Shown: in pieces, positions 1-7,061 of the stretch
Numbering within the stretch: the stretch's first letter is position 1
Layout: every line of letters begins with the position of its first letter
Assembly: GCF_050496545.1 (NCBI RefSeq)
Contig: NZ_JBNVZV010000004.1
Location: forward strand, 193,177-257,176
DNA length: 64,000 nucleotides
DNA from: Phycicoccus avicenniae_A
GTDB lineage: Bacteria > Actinomycetota > Actinomycetes > Actinomycetales > Dermatophilaceae
Direction: 5' to 3'
Notes under the pieces: generated by a model
What the model saw: the letters and a program-made list of their open reading frames with translations, nothing else
What the model was told of the DNA's origin: nothing
The model's database searches: none
Translations under genes and position numbers: made by a program

Positions 1-91
1 CGAACTCGGCGACGACCTCGCGGATGATGAAGATGGCCTCGGCCTCGAGGGCCTGGAGGTGGCTCAGCTGGTACTGGTGCGGACCGGTCAT
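1..91 (-). CDS. cysD: Sulfate adenylyltransferase subunit 2 (CysD), 5' fragment
   Basis: Only the first 30 codons lie in the window; the gene continues off the left edge. The fragment contains YQLSHLQALEAEAIFIIREV, the typical CysD N-terminus (family knowledge: QLSHL..LEAEAIHIIREV) just before the PP-loop. CysD forms ATP sulfurylase with the GTPase CysN and makes adenosine 5'-phosphosulfate from ATP and sulfate. The start codon shares ATGA with the cysQ stop, so the two genes are translationally coupled. The catalytic part is not visible. Confidence 0.85.
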   Translation of the reverse strand, partial: MTGPHQYQLSHLQALEAEAIFIIREVVAEF

Positions 92-873
92 GCGCTCCGT
101 CCCCCCTCGATCGTGCGGATGGCCCCGAGGACCGTCTCGGCCACCTCGCGGCGGGCGACGACGACGTCGGGCAGTCGCGGGTCGGCGGCGTTGTAGGTGA
201 GCGCCGATCCGTCCGTGCGGCTCGTGTGCAGGCCGGCGGAGGCCGCCACCGCGACGGGCGCGGCGGAGTCCCACTCGTACTGGCCGCCGGCGTGGACGTA
301 GGCGTCGACGGTGCCGTCGAGGACCGCCGTGGCCTTGATGCCGGCGGACCCCATCGGGACCAGCTCGGCGTCGAGGTGCTCGGCGAGCGCCGTGACGAAC
401 TCCGGTGGGCGGGAACGGCTCACCGCCAGCCGGAGCGGGCCGGGGGCACGGTCGGGAACCACGGGCGGGGCGTCGGTGGCGACGACGTCACCACGCGCCG
501 GGCGGGCCACCGCGCCGGCCGCGAGCGCGCCGTCGACCCAGAGGGCCACGTGCACCGCCCAGTCGTCGCGCGGGACCTCGCCGTACTCGCGCGTGCCGTC
601 GAGGGGGTCCACGATCCACACCCGCGAGCTGTCGAGCCGGACGTGGTCGTCCTCGCTCTCCTCGCTGAGCACGGCGTCGGCGGGGCGCTCGGCGCGCAGC
701 CGGGCGAGCAGCAGCTCGTTGGACCGGCGGTCACCCTCGGCGCGCAGCCCGGCGGCATCGCCGGTGAAGGAGCCCCGCAGGTCGAGCAGCAGCCGGCCCG
801 CCTCGACGGCCAGGTCCCTGGCGAGCGCGTGGTCGGCGTCGAGCACCGACCCCGCCCCGGTGGTGGTCGTCAT
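88..873 (-). CDS. cysQ: 3'(2'),5'-bisphosphate nucleotidase CysQ (inositol monophosphatase family)
   Basis: A 261-residue member of the FIG/inositol monophosphatase family. Metal-binding motifs are all present: SEE at residues 70-72, DPLDGT at 89-94 and WDSAAP at 201-206. CysQ hydrolyses 3'-phosphoadenosine 5'-phosphate, the by-product of sulfotransferase and PAPS reductase reactions, to AMP. It sits between a glycosyl-phosphotransferase gene (junction TGATG) and cysD (junction ATGA), so all three are one coupled unit. An inositol monophosphatase role cannot be excluded by motifs, but the cysD neighbour favours PAP. Its own ATG (873-871) overlaps the upstream stop by one base. Confidence 0.88.
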   Translation of the reverse strand: MTTTTGAGSVLDADHALARDLAVEAGRLLLDLRGSFTGDAAGLRAEGDRRSNELLLARLRAERPADAVLSEESEDDHVRLDSSRVWIVDPLDGTREYGEVPRDDWAVHVALWVDGALAAGAVARPARGDVVATDAPPVVPDRAPGPLRLAVSRSRPPEFVTALAEHLDAELVPMGSAGIKATAVLDGTVDAYVHAGGQYEWDSAAPVAVAASAGLHTSRTDGSALTYNAADPRLPDVVVARREVAETVLGAIRTIEGGRSA

Positions 874-2402
874 CAGTAGGCCCCCCGGCCTCGGAACACG
901 GCGTTGGCGGTGCGGAACAGGATCTGCGCGTCGAGTGCGAGCGACCAGTTGTCGACGTACCAGAGGTCGAGGCGCACGGAGTCCAGCCAGGAGAGGTCGC
1001 TGCGGCCGGAGACCTGCCAGAGGCCGGTCATGCCGGGGCGCACCCGGAGGCGGCGCACGGCGTCGCTCTCGTAGCGGTCGACCTCGGCGGCCAGCGGCGG
1101 GCGCGGGCCGACGAGGGACATCTCGCCGCGCACGACGTTGAGCAGCTGCGGCAGCTCGTCGAGGGAGAACCGACGCAGCACCTCGCCGACCCGCGTGATG
1201 CGGGGGTCGCGGCGCATTTTGAAGAGGACGTCGTTGCCCTCGCTGTGCAGCTCGAGCTCGGCCAGCCGGGCCTCGGCGTCGACGACCATGGTGCGGAACT
1301 TGTACATCGAGAACACGCGGCCGCCCTCGCCGACGCGGTCCTGGCGGAAGAGCACCGGCCCGGCGCTGTCGCGCTTGATGAGCAGCGCGATGGCGAGCAG
1401 GACGGGGCTGATGGCGACGAGCCCGGCGAACCCGATGAGGCGGTCGCAGAGGAGCTTGAGCGCGTAGCGCCAGCCGCTCTGCACGGGGCGCTCGACGTGC
1501 AGCATCGGCAGGCCGGCGGCGCGGCGCATCGTCAGCCGCGGCCCGGCCACCTCGACGACGCCGGGCGCCACGAGCAGGTCGACGTCGCGCTGCTCGAGCG
1601 CCCAGCCGAGCCGGCGCAGCGTGTGACCGGCCATCGTGGGGCTGCTGGCGACGGCGACCGCCGCGATGTCCATCCGGTCCACGACGCCGAGGGTGTCGGC
1701 CTCGGTGCCGAGGACGAGGAAGCCGCGGGTGTTCTCGGTGGCGAGCACCGGGTCGTGGAGGTCGCTGACGCAGATGGCGGTGACCTTCATGCCCGTGGTG
1801 GCGGGGTCGCCCTCGATGCGGTGCGCGACGTCGAGCGCGGTGCGCGCGTCGCCGACGACGAGGGTCGGGCGCAGGTGCAGCCCGGCGTTGCGCTGGTGCA
1901 CGAGGCGGCGGCGCACCGCGTACCGACCGAGGAGCGTCGCCCCCGCCGTGGCCGGCACCATGAGGAGCAGCACGCCGCGGGAGAACTCGAGCTGGAAGGC
2001 GAAGGAGGTCACCCCGACCAGCGCCACGAGCCCCAGCGCCGAGCGGGTGACCGCGCGGTACTCCTCGGTGCCGGCCCCGACGTACCGGGTGGCGTAGGCG
2101 CCGTTGCGGGCGAGCAGCCCGATCCAGGCGACCGCGGCGACGAGGAGGGTGAGGCGGACCGAGTCGCTGGAGCCCCAGAGGCCGACGCGGTCACCGAGGA
2201 GGGCGTTGCGCCCCGCGATCCCGACGAGCGCCCCGAAGAGGGCGGCCCCGGCGTCGACGAGGACGACGGAGCGGCGGTGCGTGCGCTCCCACGTGGTGAG
2301 CCCGGTCTTGACCCGGGCGTGGCCGTAGCTGGCCAGATCGATGTGTGCCGCGCCTCGTGGGGAGACCCACGGGCGCGCGCCAGTACCTTGAGCAATGCTC
2401 AT
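873..2402 (-). CDS. Polyprenyl glycosyl-phosphotransferase (exopolysaccharide initiating sugar transferase)
   Basis: Transfers a sugar-1-phosphate to undecaprenyl phosphate and so starts a surface polysaccharide repeat unit at the membrane. The N-terminal half carries four to five hydrophobic helices and a CoA-binding-like region (VVGDARTAL). The C-terminal bacterial sugar transferase domain begins near residue 343 with KRDSAGPVLFRQDRVG, followed by KFRTM near 368, DELPQL near 415 and PGMTGLWQVSGRSDL near 455. Start: an ATG at 2402 is preferred, giving 509 residues. The frame stays open to 2480, but that extension is AT-richer and has unlike codon use. The next gene is cysQ, which hints that the glycan may be sulfated. 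Confidence 0.87.
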   Translation of the reverse strand: MSIAQGTGARPWVSPRGAAHIDLASYGHARVKTGLTTWERTHRRSVVLVDAGAALFGALVGIAGRNALLGDRVGLWGSSDSVRLTLLVAAVAWIGLLARNGAYATRYVGAGTEEYRAVTRSALGLVALVGVTSFAFQLEFSRGVLLLMVPATAGATLLGRYAVRRRLVHQRNAGLHLRPTLVVGDARTALDVAHRIEGDPATTGMKVTAICVSDLHDPVLATENTRGFLVLGTEADTLGVVDRMDIAAVAVASSPTMAGHTLRRLGWALEQRDVDLLVAPGVVEVAGPRLTMRRAAGLPMLHVERPVQSGWRYALKLLCDRLIGFAGLVAISPVLLAIALLIKRDSAGPVLFRQDRVGEGGRVFSMYKFRTMVVDAEARLAELELHSEGNDVLFKMRRDPRITRVGEVLRRFSLDELPQLLNVVRGEMSLVGPRPPLAAEVDRYESDAVRRLRVRPGMTGLWQVSGRSDLSWLDSVRLDLWYVDNWSLALDAQILFRTANAVFRGRGAY

Positions 2403-2653
2403 CGAACCGTCGACCCCTGCAATCAACGTTGGTGTTCGAAGAGAGACGATGACGTCGGACCCCTGCACTCCGGCCGGCATCTCCGCCGTTCTTCACGTCG
2501 CCCCGGGCCCTGCACCCGGTTCGGCGTCTGAGCGGAGTCTAGGCACATCGGCCCCACCCGGGTAGTGCTTTCGGAGAAACTCGTCAGGAAACGGTCCAGA
2601 AGACGTTCACGCCGTGTTAAGCGCCGTGTTCCCGCCGGTCACCGGACCGTCGG

Positions 2654-3256
2654 TCAGCGCGGGGCGTGCACGCGCTGCTGGGCATCGAGCAGCCCGAGCG
2701 TCACGAGCTGCTCGACCGCGTCCGCCGCCTCGTCGAGGAGGAACGGCAGCTCCTTGCGCTCGGTCGGCGAGAAGTCGCGCAGCACGAAGTCGGCGGGGTC
2801 CATCCGGCCCGGCGGGCGCCCGATGCCGACCCGCACCCGGTGGTAGTCCTTGGTCCCCAGCGACGAGGAGATGGAGCGCAGCCCGTTGTGGCCGCCCTCT
2901 CCCCCACCGCGCTTGAGCCGGACCGTGCCGGCGTCGAGGTCGAGCTCGTCGTGGACGACGACGAGGCGCTCGGCCGGGACCGAGAAGAAGGAGAGCAGCG
3001 CCTTGGTCGGCCCGCCGGACTCGTTCATGTAGCAGGAGGGGACGCCGACCACGGCGGCGGGCCCGGGGACCCCACCCGGGCCGGTGCCGATGCGCACCTG
3101 CGCCGCGTGCGCGCGCGCCTTGTGGGTGCGCAGCGTGGTGCCCGAGCGGCGGGCGAGCTCGTCGACCACCATCGCGCCGACGTTGTGCCGGTTGCCCGCG
3201 TACTGCGGCCCGGGGTTGCCGAGGCCGACGACGAGCCAGGGTCCGGAGTCGCTCAC
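2654..3256 (-). CDS. pth: Peptidyl-tRNA hydrolase
   Basis: Cleaves the ester bond of peptidyl-tRNA released from stalled ribosomes. The family signature WLVVGLGNPG is at residues 7-16 and the catalytic histidine is in NRHNVG (His24). YMNESGG, VVHDELDLD and GHNGLRSI are the expected substrate-binding motifs. The GTG at 3256 is chosen because it lies seven bases after a CATGAT hexamer (leaderless pattern) and gives 200 residues, the usual length. An ATG four codons upstream (3268) has no ribosome binding site. A hairpin terminator separates it from rplY. Confidence 0.93.
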   Translation of the reverse strand: MSDSGPWLVVGLGNPGPQYAGNRHNVGAMVVDELARRSGTTLRTHKARAHAAQVRIGTGPGGVPGPAAVVGVPSCYMNESGGPTKALLSFFSVPAERLVVVHDELDLDAGTVRLKRGGGEGGHNGLRSISSSLGTKDYHRVRVGIGRPPGRMDPADFVLRDFSPTERKELPFLLDEAADAVEQLVTLGLLDAQQRVHAPR

Positions 3257-3263
3257 GGCGTCG

Positions 3264-3269
3264 ATCATG
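3264..3269 (-). promoter_or_regulatory. Possible -10 hexamer of pth (CATGAT)
   Basis: Read leftward, CATGAT is followed after seven bases by the GTG at 3256. This fits a leaderless transcript, but the hexamer overlaps the alternative ATG start, so the call is weak. Confidence 0.3.
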
Positions 3270-3332
3270 CCACCCGGCGCGGGTCCGCCCGCACCGGCCC
3301 GGCCGTCGCCGCCGGGCTCGCCCGGGGACGGC

Positions 3333-3366
3333 GACGGGGCCCGGTCCGTGCGGACCGGGCCCCGTC
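3333..3366 (-). terminator. Perfect 16-bp hairpin between rplY and pth
   Basis: GACGGGGCCCGGTCCG (3333-3348) is followed after two bases by its exact complement (3351-3366). It begins 24 bases past the rplY stop and has no T-run, as is common for actinobacterial terminators. It probably ends rplY transcription. Confidence 0.8.
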
Positions 3367-3389
3367 GGGGAGTGCGTGGGAGGAGGGGG

Positions 3390-4082
3390 TCAGCCCTCGT
3401 CGGAGGACTTCTCCTGCTCGCCCTCGGCAGCGGCCTCGCCCTCGGCGGACTCGGCGGCCTCGGCGGCCTCCTCGTCGGACTCCTCGCGCTCGATGCCGGC
3501 CTCGGCCTCGGCCTCCTCGAGCTCGGCCTCGAGCTCCTCGGCCGTGATCTGCTGGGTGATGTTGACGACCAGCGCCTCGGGGTCGGTGACCAGGGTGGCG
3601 CCCTTCGGCAGCTCCAGCTCGGAGGCGAGGACCTGCGTGCCGACCTCGGCGCCCTCGATCGAGTGGGTGAGGTTCTCGGGGATGTTGGTCGCCTCGACCT
3701 CGAGCTCGACGGTGCCCATGACGGTGGTGACCACGGTCTCGGGGGCGGCCTCGCCCTCGAGGTGGACGGCGACCTCGACGGTGACCTTCTCGCCCTTGCG
3801 GACGACGACGAGGTCGACGTGCTCGATGACCGGCTTGATCGGGTCGCGCTGCACGTCCTTGGCCAGGGCCAGGTGCTCCTTGCCGTCGATGACGAGGGTC
3901 AGCAGGGCGTTGGTGTGCTTGAGGGCGAGCATCGACTCGTGGCCCGGGAGGGTGATGTGGACCGGGTCGGTGCCGTGGCCGTACATGACGGCGGGGATCT
4001 TGTGGTCGCGGCGGATCTTGCGGGCCGCGCCCTTGCCGAACTGGGTGCGCAGCTCGGCGGCGAGCTTGGTGTTGTCGGACAT
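3390..4082 (-). CDS. rplY: 50S ribosomal protein L25/general stress protein Ctc
   Basis: Binds 5S rRNA. The 230-residue form has the N-terminal L25 domain (TQFGKGAARKIRR, IPAVMYGHG) and the beta-rich TL5/Ctc C-terminal domain, then an acidic low-complexity tail of Glu, Ala and Asp (about residues 190-230). The ATG at 4082 is preceded by AGGAG, a clear ribosome binding site; the frame extends upstream but without coding character. It lies upstream of pth in the usual actinobacterial order glmU-prs-rplY-pth, although here an EamA and a CGNR gene separate it from prs. Confidence 0.95.
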   Translation of the reverse strand: MSDNTKLAAELRTQFGKGAARKIRRDHKIPAVMYGHGTDPVHITLPGHESMLALKHTNALLTLVIDGKEHLALAKDVQRDPIKPVIEHVDLVVVRKGEKVTVEVAVHLEGEAAPETVVTTVMGTVELEVEATNIPENLTHSIEGAEVGTQVLASELELPKGATLVTDPEALVVNITQQITAEELEAELEEAEAEAGIEREESDEEAAEAAESAEGEAAAEGEQEKSSDEG

Positions 4083-4283
4083 GTGGATGGCTCCTGGGGG
4101 TGGGTCGTGGAACGGTCTGTGCGTCCTCGACGCGGGGCGTGGCACCGAACCGGCGCGCGAACGGCCCGCGGACCCGGTGGGTCTGCGTACCGCCAGCGTC
4201 GATCACGGATGGTCGCGGGCCCTGCGGCCCGGCCGGACTCCAGCGTCCGGTGCGACGTCCCTCGCCGAGGCAACCCGGAGAGT

Positions 4284-5255
4284 CTAGGCGACGGGGGACG
4301 GAAGGTCGAAATCGGCGCCGTCGTGCTCGCTCTCCTCCGCCTGCGCCCGCTCGCCGAGCCGCACGGCGGCCACTCCCGCGAGGATGACGACACCGCCGAC
4401 GAGCTGCCAGGGACCGGGGAGCTCGCCCAGCACGAGCCAGGCGAACAGCACCGCGAAGAGCACCTCGGTGAGCCCGACGAAGGAGGCCAGGGTCGAGCCC
4501 AGGTGGCGGGCGCCGAGGACCCCGAGGACGTAGGCGACCGCGGCCGCGACGACGACGAGCTCGGCCAGGGCCAGCCAGGCCGGGGCGTCGAGGCCGGCGA
4601 CGTCGACGACGGAGGCGCCGGCCCGCATCGGGAGGACGCCCAGGAGCCCGAGGGCCGCGAGGACGACGGCCCCGGCCCCCAGCCCGAGCCCGGCGAAGGT
4701 GAACGGCGGCAGCGTGGTCTCGCGGGCGGCGAGGACGTAGTGCCCGGCGAGGCCGGTGGCGGCGAGGAGGCCCCACGCGACCCCGACGAGGTCGGGGGTG
4801 CGCTGGCCGGTGACGTCGAGGACGAGCGCCAGCCCGACGAGGGCGAGCACGATCCCGAGGCCCGTGAGCCGGTGGGGGCGGCGGCGGGTCAGGGCCCAGA
4901 CGCAGAGCACGACGAGGACGATGCCGAGGTACTCGATGAGCAGGGCGACCCCGACGGCGAGGCGCTCGACGGCCTGGAAGTAGCCGAGCTGGGCCGCGGC
5001 GACGGCGAGGCAGCCGTAGCCGACGACGAGCGGCAGCTCGCGGACGACGTCCTGCAGCCGGTGCCGGACCTGCCACAGCCCGACCGGGAGCAGCAGCAGC
5101 GCGGCGCCGGCGATGCGGAGCAGCACGACGGCGCCCGGCGACCACCCGGCCTCGATGAGGGCCTTGGCGAACGGCCCCGAGGTGCCGAACGCCGCGCTCG
5201 AGAGGACGAGGGCGAGCAGGCCCACCCCCATCCGCCGGCGCATCGCCTCGACCAC
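4284..5255 (-). CDS. EamA/DMT superfamily permease
   Basis: A 323-residue integral membrane protein with ten predicted hydrophobic helices in two EamA repeats of about 140 residues, the standard drug/metabolite transporter layout. The first repeat starts at GTSGPFAKALIEAGWSPG; the second ends in LTEVLFAVLFAWLVLGE, a typical EamA segment. Members export amino acids, metabolites or drugs; the substrate cannot be told from the sequence. It is divergent from the CGNR regulator gene across 88 bases, so that regulator may control it. The C-terminus is a short acidic, soluble tail. Confidence 0.85.
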   Translation of the reverse strand: MVEAMRRRMGVGLLALVLSSAAFGTSGPFAKALIEAGWSPGAVVLLRIAGAALLLLPVGLWQVRHRLQDVVRELPLVVGYGCLAVAAAQLGYFQAVERLAVGVALLIEYLGIVLVVLCVWALTRRRPHRLTGLGIVLALVGLALVLDVTGQRTPDLVGVAWGLLAATGLAGHYVLAARETTLPPFTFAGLGLGAGAVVLAALGLLGVLPMRAGASVVDVAGLDAPAWLALAELVVVAAAVAYVLGVLGARHLGSTLASFVGLTEVLFAVLFAWLVLGELPGPWQLVGGVVILAGVAAVRLGERAQAEESEHDGADFDLPSPVA

Positions 5256-5288
5256 GTCGTCCTCCTGGGGTCCCGGCCCTCGTGTAAG

Positions 5289-5309
5289 GACCGACGTATA
5301 GTGACGGTC
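5289..5309. promoter_or_regulatory. Possible divergent promoter/operator of EamA and CGNR genes
   Basis: The 88-base gap between the divergent genes holds a TATAGT hexamer (5297-5302) inside a small dyad, GACCG (5289-5293) and CGGTC (5305-5309). CAGGAG before the ATG at 5344 is the CGNR ribosome binding site. The dyad is short, so this is tentative. Confidence 0.3.
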
Positions 5310-5343
5310 ATGACGCTAGGGCCTTCACCTGTCAGGAGTCAAG

Positions 5344-5898
5344 ATGGTTTTCACTGCTGACACGGACGTCACGCTCGCGCACGCCGCGGCGCTGGCCAAC
5401 ACCGGTCCGGGCCTCGGCGCCGAGGACCGCGAGGAGCTCCCCGACCTCGCCGCGCTGCGGGCCTGGTTCGACCGCTGGGAGTGGACGGGCCGGCGGCCGT
5501 CGTCGGCGGCCGAGCTCGAGGCCGTCCACGAGCTGCGTCCCCGGCTGCGCCGGCTGTGGTCCCTGCGCGACGAGGCCCTGGTGGCGGAGGCCAACGCCCT
5601 GCTCGCCGAGGGCGGCGCGCTCCCCCGGCTCGTGCGGCACGGCGCGCTCGGCTGGCACGTGCACGCCACGTCCGACGACGCCCCGCTCGAGCAGCGGGTC
5701 CGCGTCGAGGTGGGGATGGCGCTCGTCGACGTCATCCGCGCCGACGAGGTCGACCGGCTGCGGGTGTGCGCCGGCGAGGACTGCGAGGACCTGGTGATCG
5801 ACCTGTCCCGCAACCGGTCCCGCAAGTTCTGCGACGGCACCTGCGGCACGCGCGCGAACGTCGCGGCCTACCGCGCCCGCAAGGCCGCCGAGGCCTGA
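5344..5898 (+). CDS. CGNR zinc-finger transcriptional regulator (ABATE domain)
   Basis: A 184-residue protein with an N-terminal ABATE-like stress domain and a C-terminal CGNR finger. In the finger, RVCAGEDCEDLVIDLSRNRS is followed by RKFCDGTCGTRANVAAYRAR, so the four zinc-ligand cysteines (CxxxxC...CxxxC) are present and the CGNR core reads CGTR. CGNR proteins are small DNA-binding regulators found mainly in actinobacteria. The divergent EamA permease is the obvious candidate target. The ATG follows a good CAGGAG site. Its 3' end faces prs, with tandem hairpin repeats between. Confidence 0.85.
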   Translation: MVFTADTDVTLAHAAALANTGPGLGAEDREELPDLAALRAWFDRWEWTGRRPSSAAELEAVHELRPRLRRLWSLRDEALVAEANALLAEGGALPRLVRHGALGWHVHATSDDAPLEQRVRVEVGMALVDVIRADEVDRLRVCAGEDCEDLVIDLSRNRSRKFCDGTCGTRANVAAYRARKAAEA

Positions 5899-5904
5899 GC
5901 GCCG

Positions 5905-5925
5905 GGGGTCAGGCGCGGCCGCCGA
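5905..5925. repeat. 21-bp direct repeat, copy 1
   Basis: An exact copy of 6053-6073, which spans the last four codons and stop of prs. It sits just after the CGNR gene and, with the second copy, flanks the tandem hairpin repeats. It reads as a duplicated fragment of the prs 3' end. Confidence 0.85.
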
Positions 5926-5932
5926 CTCATGG

Positions 5933-6033
5933 GGCCGGGCACCCCCGTCCATGAATCGACACATTCGACGATTCGTGGACGTGTGGCCGGGCACCCCCGT
6001 CCATGAATCGACACATTCGACGATTCGTGGACG
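5933..6033. repeat. Tandem pair of hairpin repeats (52-bp period)
   Basis: Two nearly identical units start with GGCCGGGCACCCCC (5933 and 5985). Each contains a hairpin: GTCCATGAATCG, a ten-base loop, then CGATTCGTGGAC (5947-5980 and 5999-6032), with a single T:G pair in the 12-bp stem. They lie between convergent CGNR and prs genes and may act as bidirectional terminators. The loop and inner stem carry the core GACACATTCG found again at 13521-13554 and 53454-53544. Confidence 0.85.
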
Positions 6034-6056
6034 GCTCCGGGCTGGAGCGGCCGGGG

Positions 6057-7061
6057 TCAGGCGCGGCCGCCGAAGAGGCTCGTCACCGAGCCGTCCTCGA
6101 AGACCTCCTTGACGGCCGCGCTGATGAGCGGCGCGATCGAAAGCGTCGTCAGGCCCTCGAACTCCTTCTCCGGCGGGATCGGGAGGGTGTTGGTCACGAT
6201 GACCTCGCGGGCCGAGCACGCCTGCAGCCGCTCGACGGCCGGCTCGGAGAGGATCGCGTGCGTCGCGGCGATGACGACGTCCTTGGCGCCGTCGGCCATC
6301 AGCGCGTCGGCGGCCTTGGTGATGGTGCCGCCGGTGTCGATCATGTCGTCGACGAGCACGCAGACGCGGCCGCGCACGTCGCCGACGACGCGGTTGGCGA
6401 CCATCTCGTTCGGCCGGTTGATGTCGCGGGTCTTGTGGATGAAGGCCAGCGGGGCGCCGCCGAGCCGCTTGGACCACTGCTCGGCGACCTTGATGCGACC
6501 GGCGTCCGGCGAGACGACGGCGAGGTGCTCGTCGCCGTACTTGCGGGCGACGTACTCGGAGAGCACCGGGATGGCCATGAGGTGGTCGACCGGCCCGTCG
6601 AAGAAGCCCTGGATCTGGTCGGTGTGCAGGTCGACGCAGATCAGCCGGTCGGCGCCGGCCGTCCTGAACATGTCGGCGACGAGGCGGGCCGAGATCGGCT
6701 CGCGGCCACGGTGCTTCTTGTCCTGGCGCGCGTACCCGTAGAACGGCATGACCACGGTGATCCGCTTGGTGCTGGCCCGCTTGAGCGCGTCCACCATGAG
6801 CAGGTGCTCCATGATGTTCTCGTTGATCGGGCTCGTGTGGCTCTGGATGACGAAGGCGTCCGAGCCGCGCACCGACTCCTCGAAGCGCACGTAGATCTCG
6901 CCGTTGGCGAAGTCGTAGGCGCTGGTCGGCACGAGCTCGGTGCCCAGCTGGGCCGCGACCTCCTGCGCGAGACCGGGGTTGGCCCGACCGGAGAAGACCA
7001 TCAGCTGCTTCTTGGGCCGCTTCCGGATGTTGGCCGAGGGCGGTCGGGTGTCCTTGCTCAC
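6057..7061 (-). CDS. prs: Ribose-phosphate pyrophosphokinase (PRPP synthetase)
   Basis: Makes 5-phosphoribosyl 1-pyrophosphate from ribose 5-phosphate and ATP, the precursor of nucleotides, histidine, tryptophan and the decaprenyl-phosphoryl arabinose route. The 334-residue protein starts its core at LMVFSGRANPGLAQEV. It contains FYGYARQDKKHRGREPIS (ATP/regulatory loop), DLHTDQIQGFF, and the PRPP-binding loop VLVDDMIDTGGTI. The GTG start (7061) overlaps the glmU stop as GTGA and has GGAGG upstream, so the genes are coupled. A fragment of its 3' end is duplicated at 5905-5925. Confidence 0.96.
   Translation of the reverse strand: MSKDTRPPSANIRKRPKKQLMVFSGRANPGLAQEVAAQLGTELVPTSAYDFANGEIYVRFEESVRGSDAFVIQSHTSPINENIMEHLLMVDALKRASTKRITVVMPFYGYARQDKKHRGREPISARLVADMFRTAGADRLICVDLHTDQIQGFFDGPVDHLMAIPVLSEYVARKYGDEHLAVVSPDAGRIKVAEQWSKRLGGAPLAFIHKTRDINRPNEMVANRVVGDVRGRVCVLVDDMIDTGGTITKAADALMADGAKDVVIAATHAILSEPAVERLQACSAREVIVTNTLPIPPEKEFEGLTTLSIAPLISAAVKEVFEDGSVTSLFGGRA

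Noticed and set aside
2403..2480. N-terminal extension of the sugar transferase to 2480
   Set aside because: Base composition and codon use in this part are unlike the rest of the gene, and the ATG at 2402 suits the family N-terminus.
3265..5145. 626-codon minus-strand frame rich in Arg and Pro
   Set aside because: It overlaps rplY and the EamA gene in another frame, and its composition is that of a shadow frame.
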